Assembly: GCA_964235495.1 (NCBI GenBank)
Contig: CAXSAX010000007.1
Coordinates: 1 to 64,000, forward strand
DNA length: 64,000 bases
Direction: 5' to 3'
Source of the DNA: LMUY01 sp964235495
GTDB lineage: Bacteria; Pseudomonadota; Alphaproteobacteria; Acetobacterales; Acetobacteraceae
Positions 40,815-49,657 of the stretch are shown piece by piece. The translations under genes were made by a program, and so were the position numbers. A model generated the notes under the pieces. The model was given only the letters and a program-made list of their open reading frames with translations. It was not told the DNA's origin and did not search any database. Position 1 is the stretch's first letter. Each line of letters begins with the position of its first letter.

Positions 40815-41990
40815 TCAGTTCTCCAAGCGGATCACGACCGGCGTGCTGCCCACCGTCTCGAACCAGACCACCAGTTCCGATACCAGGTCGAACACCAGTT
40901 CGGCCTTCGGAACATGCGTGGCCGGCAGCGTGAACTCCACTTCCACCGTCTCCCCTGGCGCCACGCCGGTGTCTGACAGCCACACCCGGCCATGGTCCGG
41001 CGAGCGGCCTGCGTCCCGCAGCTTGACGCCCAGGAACACGCCTCCCGCCTCGCTCACCGAAGGGCGCCAGCGGACGTGGCCCGTGTTGGTCACCCGCGCA
41101 TGGCCGCGCAGCACCGGCCCGGCGGTCTCGGTCAGAGCCACGTCGAACGTGCCGGCCAGGCCGTGGCCGTGGCGGCTGTCCAGCACCGGCTCACCCTTGG
41201 CCATGGAGAAGATGCGCAAGTTGGCGCCGCCCCGCACCACCATCGCCATCACCGCCGCCGTGTCGGCAGCGGTTGCGCGGCCGCCAAGGATGCGATTATA
41301 GCCGTCGAGAGTTAGCGAGGCGGTGATCGGCGTGGCCGGAGCGACGGCCAAGCTGCTGAAGCCGATCCGGTCCGCATGCCGCCAGATGTCTTCCAGCACG
41401 ATGTCATTCTCGATTACGTCATGGTGACGCATCTCAAATTGGGACACGGGGCTTTGTGAGTGCTGCGGCCCTGGCTCGTGGAACACGGCCAAGCCACCTG
41501 GGCGCAACACGCGGTGGAACTCGGCCAGCGTGCCAGCCTGGTCCGCCACATGGTGGAACGAGTCGTAGCAGACGACGCGGTCCACGCTGCCATCACTCAG
41601 CGGCAGCACTTGACCGTCGAAGCGCTGCCAATCGATGACCAGGCCCGCCGCGACCGGGTCTGCCTCGAAGGCGCGGCGGCCGATGGCCAGCGCCGCGGCA
41701 GACACGTCGAGCGCGATCGGTCGGCAGCCGATAAAGGCTAGTGCCTTGGACAGCCAGCCAGTGCCGGCACCGAAATCCAGCACGACGGCGCCAGGGAACA
41801 GTTGCAGCCGGGCCAGCACCTCGCCAATGCCGTGCATGTTGGCCGGCGTGTCCCGCAGGCCAAAGAATGGCTTGCGCAGCAACTCCGGGTTGTCGGGCAT
41901 GGAGGAGAAGTAGGCATCGGCCCGCGTCACGTGCTCATCGTTGGAATAGCGCGCAATCAGGCTGCGCACGTCGATCAGGTCACTCGCCAC
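40815..41990 (-). CDS. SAM methyltransferase with C-terminal beta domain
   Basis: The 391-residue protein has a class I SAM methyltransferase domain at about 60-220: motif I VVLDFGAGTGWLSKALA, DVSAAALAIG, and VVCYDSFHHVADQAGTLAEFHRVL for motifs II-III. Beyond about residue 285 a different domain follows: NTGHVRWRPS, GVFLGVKLRD, GVAPGETVEVEFTLPA. This looks like an Ig-like beta sandwich seen in some cell-surface glycan proteins. The GTG at 41990 lies one base after the upstream stop. It is likely coupled to the uronate-dehydrogenase-like gene and may act on a sugar or glycan. Confidence 0.82.
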   Translation of the reverse strand: MASDLIDVRSLIARYSNDEHVTRADAYFSSMPDNPELLRKPFFGLRDTPANMHGIGEVLARLQLFPGAVVLDFGAGTGWLSKALAFIGCRPIALDVSAAALAIGRRAFEADPVAAGLVIDWQRFDGQVLPLSDGSVDRVVCYDSFHHVADQAGTLAEFHRVLRPGGLAVFHEPGPQHSQSPVSQFEMRHHDVIENDIVLEDIWRHADRIGFSSLAVAPATPITASLTLDGYNRILGGRATAADTAAVMAMVVRGGANLRIFSMAKGEPVLDSRHGHGLAGTFDVALTETAGPVLRGHARVTNTGHVRWRPSVSEAGGVFLGVKLRDAGRSPDHGRVWLSDTGVAPGETVEVEFTLPATHVPKAELVFDLVSELVVWFETVGSTPVVIRLEN

Positions 41991-41991
41991 C

Positions 41992-42795
41992 TCAGCGCGC
42001 CCGGGTGTTGCCGATGGCGCAGTAGGCGCCGCCCTGATGCAGCTCCACCGCCGGGTCCGGGCTGGACTTACCCGCCATCGCGCCCGCAAAGATGTCGGCA
42101 GTGTCCTGCGGCACCCAGTCCAGATCCGCCCGTGCATCGTCGCGCCACCACGTCCGGCTGTTGGCGGAGTTCCCCCACACGATGCAGCAGCCGGTCCGCT
42201 CCGCCTCGATGCAGCGCACCATAAGTCGGGCCAGGTCGTCGTACGACAGCCAAGTGGACAGCATTCGCGCGTCCACCGGTTCCGGCAAGCAGGAGCCGAT
42301 CCGCACCGACACGCTCTCGACGGCGTGCTTCTCCCAGTACAGCCCGCCCATCAGCTCGCCATAGGCCTTGGACAGGCCGTAGAACCCGTCCGGCCGCAGC
42401 GCGCAATCGGCGTCCAGCGACGCGCTGCGGGGATGGAAGCCAATCGTGTGGTTGGAGGACGCGAACACCATCCGCGCACCCGCTAGCCGGACGGCCTCGT
42501 AGGCGTTGTGCACGCCGCTGATGTTCGGCCCCAGCACCGTCTCGAACGGTTGCTCGACAGACACCGCGCCGAAGTGCAGCAGCGTGCGGCACCCCTGCGC
42601 CAGGGCCGCGAGCGCCGGGCCGTCCAGCAGGTCGGCCGCCACGAAGCTGGCACCCGGCGGCAGCGTGTCCGGGAAGGGCGCGATATCCGTCAGTCGTAGC
42701 GCATAGCCCGCGCCTGCCAGCCGGCTTGCCAGTTGGCGGCCAAGCACGCCGGACGCGCCGGTGAGCAGGATGGGAGCTTGCGGGGGATTTGGCAT
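41992..42795 (-). CDS. NAD-dependent epimerase/dehydratase, uronate dehydrogenase-like
   Basis: The 267-residue SDR-type protein has the Rossmann motif LTGASGVLGRQLASRL and the catalytic YGLSK (Tyr/Lys) with FASSNHTIGFHPR. The segments SVRIGSCLPEPVDARML, TWLSYDDLARL and the SANSRTWW region match uronate dehydrogenases, which oxidise glucuronate or galacturonate to aldaric acids. A related sugar-nucleotide substrate is possible. The methyltransferase follows one base after its stop. It is divergent from the amidase gene. Confidence 0.85.
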   Translation of the reverse strand: MPNPPQAPILLTGASGVLGRQLASRLAGAGYALRLTDIAPFPDTLPPGASFVAADLLDGPALAALAQGCRTLLHFGAVSVEQPFETVLGPNISGVHNAYEAVRLAGARMVFASSNHTIGFHPRSASLDADCALRPDGFYGLSKAYGELMGGLYWEKHAVESVSVRIGSCLPEPVDARMLSTWLSYDDLARLMVRCIEAERTGCCIVWGNSANSRTWWRDDARADLDWVPQDTADIFAGAMAGKSSPDPAVELHQGGAYCAIGNTRAR

Positions 42796-42850
42796 GAGGC
42801 AGCCTCGCCCGAGCTTGTGCGCGGGTCAACGGGGCGGCACGCTCAGCGCC

Positions 42851-44200
42851 ATGCGAACCTTGCTCGACCTCGCCGCCGCCCTGAACAGCGGCCGCACCAC
42901 CAGCCGCGCCCTGGTGGAGGATTGCCTCGCCCGCATTGCCGACCCGGGTGGTGAAGGCGCGCGCGTTTTCATTACCGTGAATGCGGCTGCGGCACGGGAC
43001 CAGGCGGACGCCACTGACTTGCTCCGCCGCCATGGACGCGCCGCTGGGCCGTTCGCCGGCATCCCGGTCAGCCTGAAGGATTTATTCGATGTGGCGGGCG
43101 AGGCGACCACCGCCGGGTCCACTGTACTGGCGGGCGCGATCCCGGCCCAGGCGCACGCTCTCGTGGTGGCGCGGATGCTGGCCGCCGGGTTCGTGCCCAT
43201 CGGCCGCACCAACATGACGGAGTTCGCGTTTTCCGGCCTGGGCCTCAACCCGCATCACGGCACGCCGGCAGCTCCCTGGGACCGTGCGGCCCGGCGCATC
43301 CCGGGAGGCAGTTCCTCAGGCGCGGCCGTATCGGTGGCGGACAGCATGGCGTTTGCCGCCTTGGGAACCGACACTGGCGGGTCCTGCCGCATCCCGGCGG
43401 CGCTGTGCGGGGTGGTGGGCTACAAACCGACAGCGCGCCGGGTGCCGCTGGCGGGCGTGCTGCCATTGGCGCCCAGCCTCGACTCTGTGGGGCCGCTGGC
43501 CGCCAGCGTGGCATGTTGCGCCATCGTGGATGCTGTCTTGGCGGGACAACCACTTATGGCCCCGGCAGCGCGCGCTCTCGCCGGGGCGCGATTGGCGGTG
43601 CCGAACACGAGAGTCACGGACGGCATGGACGCATCCACGGCCACCGCCTTCGACCGGGCGCTGGCCGCCCTGTCCGCTGCTGGCGCACACATCGAGCACG
43701 TCTCTTTCCCAGCGCTTGCCCGCGTCAGCGCCGCCACGCGCCGCACCGGGCTTGCTGCCTGCGAGGCCTACGCCTGGCACCGCCCGTTGCTGGCGCGGGC
43801 AGCGGCGCGCTACGACCCGAGGGTGCGGGCGCGGATCGAGGGTGGGGCGGGGGTGCTGGCGGAGGACTACCTGGAAGCGGTCAAGCAGCGGCGCAGTGTG
43901 GGAGCGGAGATGGCACTGGCCACGGCGCCTTACGACGCCCTAGTGATGCCCACCGTGCCCACTGCGCCGCCACGCATCGCGGTGCTGGAGGCGGATGACG
44001 CCGCATACAACGCTGCCAACGCGTTGATGCTGCGCAACACCGGCCTGGCCAACTTTCTCGACCGGTGCGCAATCAGCCTGCCCTGCCACCACCCTGGCGA
44101 CCCGCCGGCCAGCCTGATGCTAATGGGTCCGGCAATGGGCGATGCGGCGCTGTTCGCCCTGGCGGCCGCGGTCGAGGCGGTACTCACGCGCGCCGCTTAG
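42851..44200 (+). CDS. Amidase family protein
   Basis: The 449-residue protein has the amidase-signature fold with the Ser-cisSer-Lys triad visible: Lys in VSLKDLFD, the cis-Ser region GGSSSGAAVSVAD, and the nucleophile Ser in GTDTGGSCRIPAA. Family members hydrolyse a range of amides, including indoleacetamide and malonamide; the substrate is unknown. The ATG at 42851 opens MRTLLDLAAALNSG. A frame extending upstream to 42761 overlaps the divergent gene and is not supported. Confidence 0.9.
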   Translation: MRTLLDLAAALNSGRTTSRALVEDCLARIADPGGEGARVFITVNAAAARDQADATDLLRRHGRAAGPFAGIPVSLKDLFDVAGEATTAGSTVLAGAIPAQAHALVVARMLAAGFVPIGRTNMTEFAFSGLGLNPHHGTPAAPWDRAARRIPGGSSSGAAVSVADSMAFAALGTDTGGSCRIPAALCGVVGYKPTARRVPLAGVLPLAPSLDSVGPLAASVACCAIVDAVLAGQPLMAPAARALAGARLAVPNTRVTDGMDASTATAFDRALAALSAAGAHIEHVSFPALARVSAATRRTGLAACEAYAWHRPLLARAAARYDPRVRARIEGGAGVLAEDYLEAVKQRRSVGAEMALATAPYDALVMPTVPTAPPRIAVLEADDAAYNAANALMLRNTGLANFLDRCAISLPCHHPGDPPASLMLMGPAMGDAALFALAAAVEAVLTRAA

Positions 44201-44214
44201 TCCCGCAGCAACCA

Positions 44215-44700
44215 AGCTGCACTAGACCACTGCCAGGCAGCGCTGGCTCTGGCCGCCGTGATCGGCCCGAACGCTACGGCATGACCCTGCAGCGCGTTGA
44301 TCGCCTGCGCGCTGCCTTAGCTCACGCACACCCGGCATCACGGCCCCGGCTTGCTGCTCGGCCGATTGCAAAGCCACGAACCGCAATTGGGCTGCAACGC
44401 CGCCTTGCAGATCGCCTCGGCATCGGATCGGTGGCTCCTGCCGTGCTTGACACAGGGCTGGCCCCCAGATCAACGCCGGGAGCGGAACCAGCCAAGCTAA
44501 CGGCCTAGCGCCGTCAGCAGCCGTGCTCAGTGATGCAAACTGCTACAGCGTTTTAACGCCATCATCATCGGCGGCAGCAAGCTGAAACGCTTTCAGCCCA
44601 GCCAATGTCGCGATGCTGTATCGCACACCCACCAATTCCATGCACCGTGACACAGCCTTGGACGTGTCCGCGCCAACCGGCCTGACTTCTGCCCGGCGAC
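44215..44700 (-). pseudogene. Decayed IS110-family transposase
   Basis: The long gap after the amidase holds pieces of an IS110-type transposase on the minus strand in shifted frames. In order: VGADTSKAV (about 44685-44660) and VTVHGIGG (about 44650-44625), the RNase-like N-terminus; then HGRSHRSDAEAICKAALQ (about 44448-44392); RFVALQSAEQQA (44384-44349); and AQAINALQGHAVAFGPITAA (about 44310-44250). The middle and the C-terminal half with the serine motif are gone, and no terminal repeats remain. It is a dead remnant, not a functional element. Confidence 0.75.
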
Positions 44701-44816
44701 TGCTAGTTTGACCTTAGCACCCGAACTTTGGCACGCTTCGCCGGGCCATCCACTCCATCAGAGAACCACGTCCTCTGGTGAGGTTTAGGGCGGGAGCCGT
44801 GAGTCTTACCAGCTTG

Positions 44817-45452
44817 CTAGCGCCGGTAGCGGCGGCCGATGCTGCGGCTGACGGTCTCGGGAATCGCAAGCCGGGACGCGACATAGGCCGCGAACGCCCG
44901 GTTAGTCAGGTCCCGTTGATCCACCGCGGCCACCGTGACGGCGTAGGCCGACCCGGTCAGGTCTGCCTCCCGCAGCGCGTTGAACACCACGTGCAACGGG
45001 CGCGGGCTGTCCAGCAGCGCGGGCAGCCGCGCTGCAAATGCCCCACCACCCGCGGCTTCGAGGGCGGTCGCCGCGCGCCGGAGTTGGGGCTCGCCCACGT
45101 CGCCGCCTGCCGCAAGAGCCAGCGCCGCCATCTCCAGCAGCAGCTCGGCCTGCGCCAGGTTCAGGACGGCGAAGTTGAGCGTGAGTGGGTGCAAGGTCTG
45201 GTTGCGGTTCTGCACCCAGCCGTGCAGCACCTTCTGGGCCAGCGCATCCTGCAACGCATCGCTCCGTAGTGTGCGCAGGCGGGGCAAGCGGGTCGCGGCG
45301 ACGGGTAGGGAAGTATCGACCTCGTGGCCGCCCGACCCGATCGGGATCAGGCCGGCCAGAGCCGATATCTGCTCCAGCCCGGGCGCTTGGCCATCCCGGT
45401 TGCGCGCCGTGGCGAACAGGTGGTTGACGATCCGACTGGCGAGCCCCGACAT
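44817..45452 (-). CDS. Unknown protein coupled to a response regulator
   Basis: I do not recognise this 211-residue protein. It starts MSGLASRIVNHLFATARNRDG and is mostly helical and Ala/Leu-rich, with a central segment HGWVQNRNQTLHPLTLNFAVLNLAQAELLLEMAALALAAGG. The C-terminus is basic (SRSIGRRYRR). There is no signal peptide and no clear membrane helix, so it is probably cytoplasmic. The start lies one base after the stop of a single-domain response regulator, so it may be the regulator's output partner or unrelated. The 116 bases downstream hold nothing I can name before the IS110 remnant. Confidence 0.7.
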   Translation of the reverse strand: MSGLASRIVNHLFATARNRDGQAPGLEQISALAGLIPIGSGGHEVDTSLPVAATRLPRLRTLRSDALQDALAQKVLHGWVQNRNQTLHPLTLNFAVLNLAQAELLLEMAALALAAGGDVGEPQLRRAATALEAAGGGAFAARLPALLDSPRPLHVVFNALREADLTGSAYAVTVAAVDQRDLTNRAFAAYVASRLAIPETVSRSIGRRYRR

Positions 45453-45453
45453 C

Positions 45454-45825
45454 TCAGTCCTTGACAGGCGCCAGGGCGTCAATTTGCATGAGCAGTTGGG
45501 AGAAATCGACCGGCTTGGGATGGTAATCATCGCAACCCGCCGCCAACGCCTTTTCCCGATCCCCTGCCATGGCGTGCGCCGTCAGCGCGATGATCGGCAC
45601 CGCGACGCCACCTGCATCAGCCTTGATGGTGCGCGCCGCTGTCCAGCCGTCCATGACCGGCAGGTTCATGTCGAGCAACACCACGTCTGGACGCTCCGCC
45701 AGAGCCTTTTCGACGCCTGCCTGCCCGTCATGCGCCAGGCTGACCTCGAAACCCCGCCGCCGCAGCCGGCGGGACAGGAAGTCCCAAATCTCCTCGTGGT
45801 CCTCGACCAGCAAAATGCGCCTCAT
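45454..45825 (-). CDS. Single-domain response regulator
   Basis: The 123-residue CheY-like receiver starts MRRILLVEDHEEIWDFL. It has the acidic pocket ED, the phospho-acceptor Asp in VVLLDMNLPVMDG, the Thr in IALTAHAM and the Lys in HPKPVD. There is no output domain. It is followed after one base by a gene of unknown function, and no kinase is nearby, so it may receive phosphate from a distant histidine kinase. Confidence 0.9.
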   Translation of the reverse strand: MRRILLVEDHEEIWDFLSRRLRRRGFEVSLAHDGQAGVEKALAERPDVVLLDMNLPVMDGWTAARTIKADAGGVAVPIIALTAHAMAGDREKALAAGCDDYHPKPVDFSQLLMQIDALAPVKD

Positions 45826-45980
45826 GGCAGCGAGTCCCAGAGCGGCAAGGTTTGAGGCGGCAGGACCAAGGCTGTTCGAGCCGGTGCGTGCACGATCTCT
45901 CCCTCGCGGTGGCCACCATGGCACTTGCCTCGGCGGGCCTGATTCAGACAGGCTCCAACGTCTAGCCGGGGTTTGCCACC

Positions 45981-47771
45981 GTGACCATGGACCAGGACCT
46001 CGCCTTCGCCATCATCGGCGGCACCATCGCGCTTTTCGTCTGGGGCCGCCTGCCCTACGACCTGATCGCGGTGCTTTCGCTGCTCGTAGCCGTGCTAACT
46101 GGGTTGGTGCCGATGAGCCAGGCCTTTGAGGGCTTCTCGGATGACGTGGTCATCATCATCGGTGCCGCCCTGGTGATCAGCACGGCCATCGCCCGCTCCG
46201 GCGTGATTGAATCCATGATGCATCCGCTGCTGCCCCGGCTGAAATCGGTGCAGGCGCAAGTGCCGATCCTGGTGTTGGCGACTGGCGTGCTGTCCATGGT
46301 CTGCAAGAACGTGGGCGCGCTCGCCATTCTCATGCCGACTGCGTTCCAGTTCGCTCGGCGGGGGAACCGCTCGCCGTCTGCGCTGCTGATGCCCATGGCG
46401 TTCGCCTCCCTGCTGGGCGGCATTGTGACGCTGATTGGCACCTCTCCCAACATCCTGATTTCCAAGATACGGCTGGACTTGGAGGGCAGGCCGTTCGGCA
46501 TGTTCGACTACACTCCGGTGGGTCTCATGGTCGCGGTGGTCGGTTTCGCTTTCCTTTCCTTTGGCTACCGCCTGGTGCCGCCCGGCCGCCGCCCGGCCGG
46601 CGGGCTGGAGGCCGCCTTCACCATCGAACCCTACGTGACGGAAGCCACCCTGCCCGCTAGCAGCCCCCTTGTCGGCCGTACGGTGGCCGAGCTGGAGGCG
46701 GCTGGCGCCGGAGACGTGGCGGTCGGCACCATCATTCGCGAGCGCTTCCGCCGCCTGGTCCCCTCTGCTGGCTCCGTGCTCGCCGAAGGCGACGTGCTGC
46801 TGCTGGAAGGCGAGCAGCAAAGCCTGGAACGCCTGGTGTCCCGCGCCAGGCTGGTGCTGGTCGAGGCCGGCACGGAGGCGACCCGGCGCGAGACGGGAGC
46901 GGCCAGCGTCGTCGAAGGCATCGTGACCGGCGACAGCCCGCTCCTCGGCCTCACCAGCGCCCAGGCCGCCCTGCCGGCGCGCCACGGGGTGGACATGATC
47001 GCGCTCAGCCGCAGCGGCGAAGCGATCGGCCGACGCCTCTCCGCCGTGCGCTTCCGCCAGGGCGACGTCGTGGTGTTCAAGGGCGCGTCCAAGGGCATGT
47101 CCACCGCCATGGGCGCGCTACGCGTGCTGCCGCTGGCGGAACGGCGGATCGAGCTGGGCAGCAACAACCGCAGCCTGCTGCCCGTCATCGTCCTGCTGGT
47201 CGGCATGGCTGGGGCGGCAACCCGCTTGGTGTCGCCCGGTGTCGCCTTCTTCGCGGTGGCGGTGACCATGGTGCTGTTGCGCTTTCTGACCATGGAGGAG
47301 GCCTATCGCTCGATCGAGTGGCGCGTCTTGGTGCTGCTCGGCGCCCTGATCCCGGTCAGCCACGCGGTGCAGACCACGGGGGGCACCCAGCTGCTCGCCG
47401 GTCAGCTGCTCCACCTGCTGCACGGGATGCCGCCCTCGGCCGCCCTGGCCGTGGTCATGCTCATCACCATGGTCGTGACACCCTTCCTGCACAACGCGCC
47501 CACCGTGCTTATGCTTGGCCCGGTCGCAGGCGCCCTGGCCGTGCAGTTGCACCTGAATCCCGACGCATTCCTGATGGCGGTGGCGCTAGGTGCCGGGTGC
47601 GACTTCCTCACGCCGATCGGCCACCAGTGCAACACGCTGGTCTATGCTCCGGGCGGCTACCGGTTCGGCGACTACTGGCGGCTCGGGCTGCCCTTGTCGG
47701 CGGTGGTGGTGGCAGTGGGCGTGCCGATGATCATGCTGGTGTGGGGGGTTCGGACGATTGACCATCTATAG
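45981..47771 (+). CDS. SLC13-family anion permease with TrkA-C domains
   Basis: The 596-residue protein starts GTG (ATG 45987 is an alternative) and has an N-terminal membrane half (about 1-195) with TSPNILIS. Two RCK/TrkA-C domains follow (about 210-290 and 300-385), then a second membrane half with VTPFLHNAPTVLMLGPVAG and LTPIGHQCNTLVYAPGGY. The two short loops (SPN and related) are the substrate sites of DASS transporters for sulfate or dicarboxylates. The substrate cannot be told. A hairpin terminator follows. It is divergent from the response regulator. Confidence 0.9.
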   Translation: MTMDQDLAFAIIGGTIALFVWGRLPYDLIAVLSLLVAVLTGLVPMSQAFEGFSDDVVIIIGAALVISTAIARSGVIESMMHPLLPRLKSVQAQVPILVLATGVLSMVCKNVGALAILMPTAFQFARRGNRSPSALLMPMAFASLLGGIVTLIGTSPNILISKIRLDLEGRPFGMFDYTPVGLMVAVVGFAFLSFGYRLVPPGRRPAGGLEAAFTIEPYVTEATLPASSPLVGRTVAELEAAGAGDVAVGTIIRERFRRLVPSAGSVLAEGDVLLLEGEQQSLERLVSRARLVLVEAGTEATRRETGAASVVEGIVTGDSPLLGLTSAQAALPARHGVDMIALSRSGEAIGRRLSAVRFRQGDVVVFKGASKGMSTAMGALRVLPLAERRIELGSNNRSLLPVIVLLVGMAGAATRLVSPGVAFFAVAVTMVLLRFLTMEEAYRSIEWRVLVLLGALIPVSHAVQTTGGTQLLAGQLLHLLHGMPPSAALAVVMLITMVVTPFLHNAPTVLMLGPVAGALAVQLHLNPDAFLMAVALGAGCDFLTPIGHQCNTLVYAPGGYRFGDYWRLGLPLSAVVVAVGVPMIMLVWGVRTIDHL

Positions 47772-47774
47772 CCG

Positions 47775-47798
47775 AGCCCTGCCCTGGGCTTGTCTTTT
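47775..47798 (+). terminator. Terminator after the SLC13 permease
   Basis: AGCCC pairs with GGGCT over a six-base loop and is followed by TGTCTTTT. The stem is short. It sits three bases past the stop codon. Confidence 0.6.
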
Positions 47799-47809
47799 CG
47801 AGTCTCCAG

Positions 47810-48598
47810 CTCACCTCTTCGCCCGCTCCAGCAGAAATGGGCAGGTATCCGCAACCTCGCGCCGAGCCGCTGCAATTGGCTGACTCTGCCGTCCATCATC
47901 TTGAGATAGAGCCCGTCCTGGCACGGTGCAGGTCCTCGATCACTCACACGCTTTTCAGAACCACGATGCGGGCTGCGGCCAGGCTCGGCGTCGCCGCCGC
48001 CGCTTCCAACACTTGCCCGCGTGGCGCGTCCCGGTTGGCCAGCAGAAACGGTCGGTCGCCATGGCGGTCCGCGTGCGTGACCTCGTCGCTGAACCCAGCG
48101 AGCTGCATCCACTGCGCGGCGACTGGATTTGGTCGTACGCCACATTCGCCAGTCGAGCGACATGTGCCCGCCTCCGCCCAGCGCCGCAGGCTCGTTGGGT
48201 GCAGTCGGATCGACCAGCATCGGTCCCAGCCTCGCCCCTCGCACGAACAGCTTGAAATTGTCCGTACCCGGGAGGTGCTGCTTGAAGAACAGCCTGCGGC
48301 CGGCGCGCTGGACGGAGCGGGTCGCCGCCGTGTCCCCGGACAGCTGTGCAATGCGCGGCCAGCGCAGGCCGTCCCGGCAACGCGTCCAGCACGGCGCGGG
48401 GACGGTCGTTTTGCGCCTTGAGGAAGGGCAGCCAGTCCGGGTCTTCCTTCTCCATCCAGCGGCATGGGTCGCGCAACACCTCGCCGAAATAGTTATCGGT
48501 CGCCCGTGACGGTGGTAAGCGTCGCTTGGGCGGCAAGCGCAGCAGGCACGCCCCCTGCCAAGACGGCCGCTTCAGCGCTGGTGAGCATTTGTCGGTGG
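47810..48598 (-). pseudogene. Prolyl oligopeptidase (S9A) pseudogene
   Basis: Three frames hold the pieces. A signal peptide (MLTSAEAAVLAGGVPAALAA) starts at 48598. The S9A start RATDNYFGEVLRDPCRWMEK lies at about 48510-48450 in a second frame, running to LDALPGRPALAA. In a third frame RIAQLSGDTAAT, LFFKQHLPGTDNFKLFVRG and LVDPTAPNEPAALGGGGH (48355-48150) continue the beta-propeller. Later pieces include FLLANRDAPRGQVLEAAA (about 48060-48000) and DGLYLKMMDGRVSQL (about 47900-47850). The catalytic alpha/beta-hydrolase domain is missing. The gene is inactivated by several frameshifts and a 3' truncation. Confidence 0.85.
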
Positions 48599-48633
48599 TT
48601 GAGGCTCAAGCCCAGGGTCAAACGCCTCGGGGC

Positions 48634-49392
48634 TCAGGCGACTGGATTGGTCAGGCCCGCGATCAGCACGGCGGCAGCCTGGGCCACGTTCAAGCTCTGC
48701 ACTGGCCCGGCGCCGATGATCCGCACCCGGCGGCGGCAGCCTTCCAGCGCATCAAACGACACTCCTACCTCCTCGTTGCCCAGCACCAGCGCCACCGGCC
48801 GGTCCCGCGGCAGGTTTTGCAGCGGCATCGCATCCGCCGCCAGCGTCGCCGCTACCGTGCGGTAGTGCGGCTCCAGCGCCACCAGGGCCTTGCGCAGGTT
48901 GCGCGTCTTGTGCAGCTCCAGATGCTCCAGCCCGCCTTCCGCCGTGCGGTAGGCCGCATCTGACGGCATGGCCTGGCGCGGCGTCTCGTGCAGCAGCAGT
49001 CCGCCTGCGCCAAAGAACGCGGCGCTGCGGGCGATCGCGCCCAGGTTATGCGGGTTGCTCACCCCGTCCAGCACAATCAGCAGCGCCATCCGCGGCGGCC
49101 GCACGAAGTCTATGATGGCCACCGGCCGCGGCGTGGCGATGGCCACAAGACCGCCATGGTGCGTCGTTCCGGCCGCCCGCTCGATCTCCGTTTCGTCCAG
49201 TAGACGATAGGGTTTGCGCGCCTTGGCCAGGACGGCGCAATGCGGCCCCGCCTGCTCCCGCATCGCTTCAGTATAGAACAGCCGCTTGACCGCGCTCGGC
49301 CGGCAGGCGAACAGGGCTGCGACAGCGTTGGCCCCGCAAATGCGATCCTCATCCACGGCGGTGTGCTTCGGCCGGGCGCCAGGGGCTGTCAA
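48634..49392 (-). CDS. TrmH/SpoU-family RNA 2'-O-methyltransferase
   Basis: The 252-residue protein has an N-terminal substrate-binding domain (ICGANAVAALFACRPSAVKRLFYTEAM) and a SPOUT methyltransferase domain with the three knot motifs: VLDGVSNPHNLGAIARSAAFFG, LVLGNEEVGV and QSLNVAQAAAVL. The family methylates ribose in tRNA or 23S rRNA; the target here is not certain (RlmB is one option). The start is TTG. It lies just upstream of the dead S9 gene on the same strand. Confidence 0.9.
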   Translation of the reverse strand: MTAPGARPKHTAVDEDRICGANAVAALFACRPSAVKRLFYTEAMREQAGPHCAVLAKARKPYRLLDETEIERAAGTTHHGGLVAIATPRPVAIIDFVRPPRMALLIVLDGVSNPHNLGAIARSAAFFGAGGLLLHETPRQAMPSDAAYRTAEGGLEHLELHKTRNLRKALVALEPHYRTVAATLAADAMPLQNLPRDRPVALVLGNEEVGVSFDALEGCRRRVRIIGAGPVQSLNVAQAAAVLIAGLTNPVA

Positions 49393-49657
49393 TGCGGACC
49401 ATGGCGTTTGGTCGTTAAGTGGGCGTCAGCCGAGGAGCGCGAAGCAGCCCTTCAGCAGGCCGCCGCTTCAGCTCTCTTGCTGGTTTGTCCCCACAGCCCT
49501 GACCCAGTTGTTTGTGGCAGAAGGTTGAGCTGAAGCGCCCGGAAACCGTCGCGGATGATTTCCTGAACGCGCTGCCGTCACCCAAGCATTGGCGTGTCAA
49601 CCAATGGCGCCGCCGGTATAAGAGGCTGGCAACGGCTTTCAATCTGCGAGGCTGACG

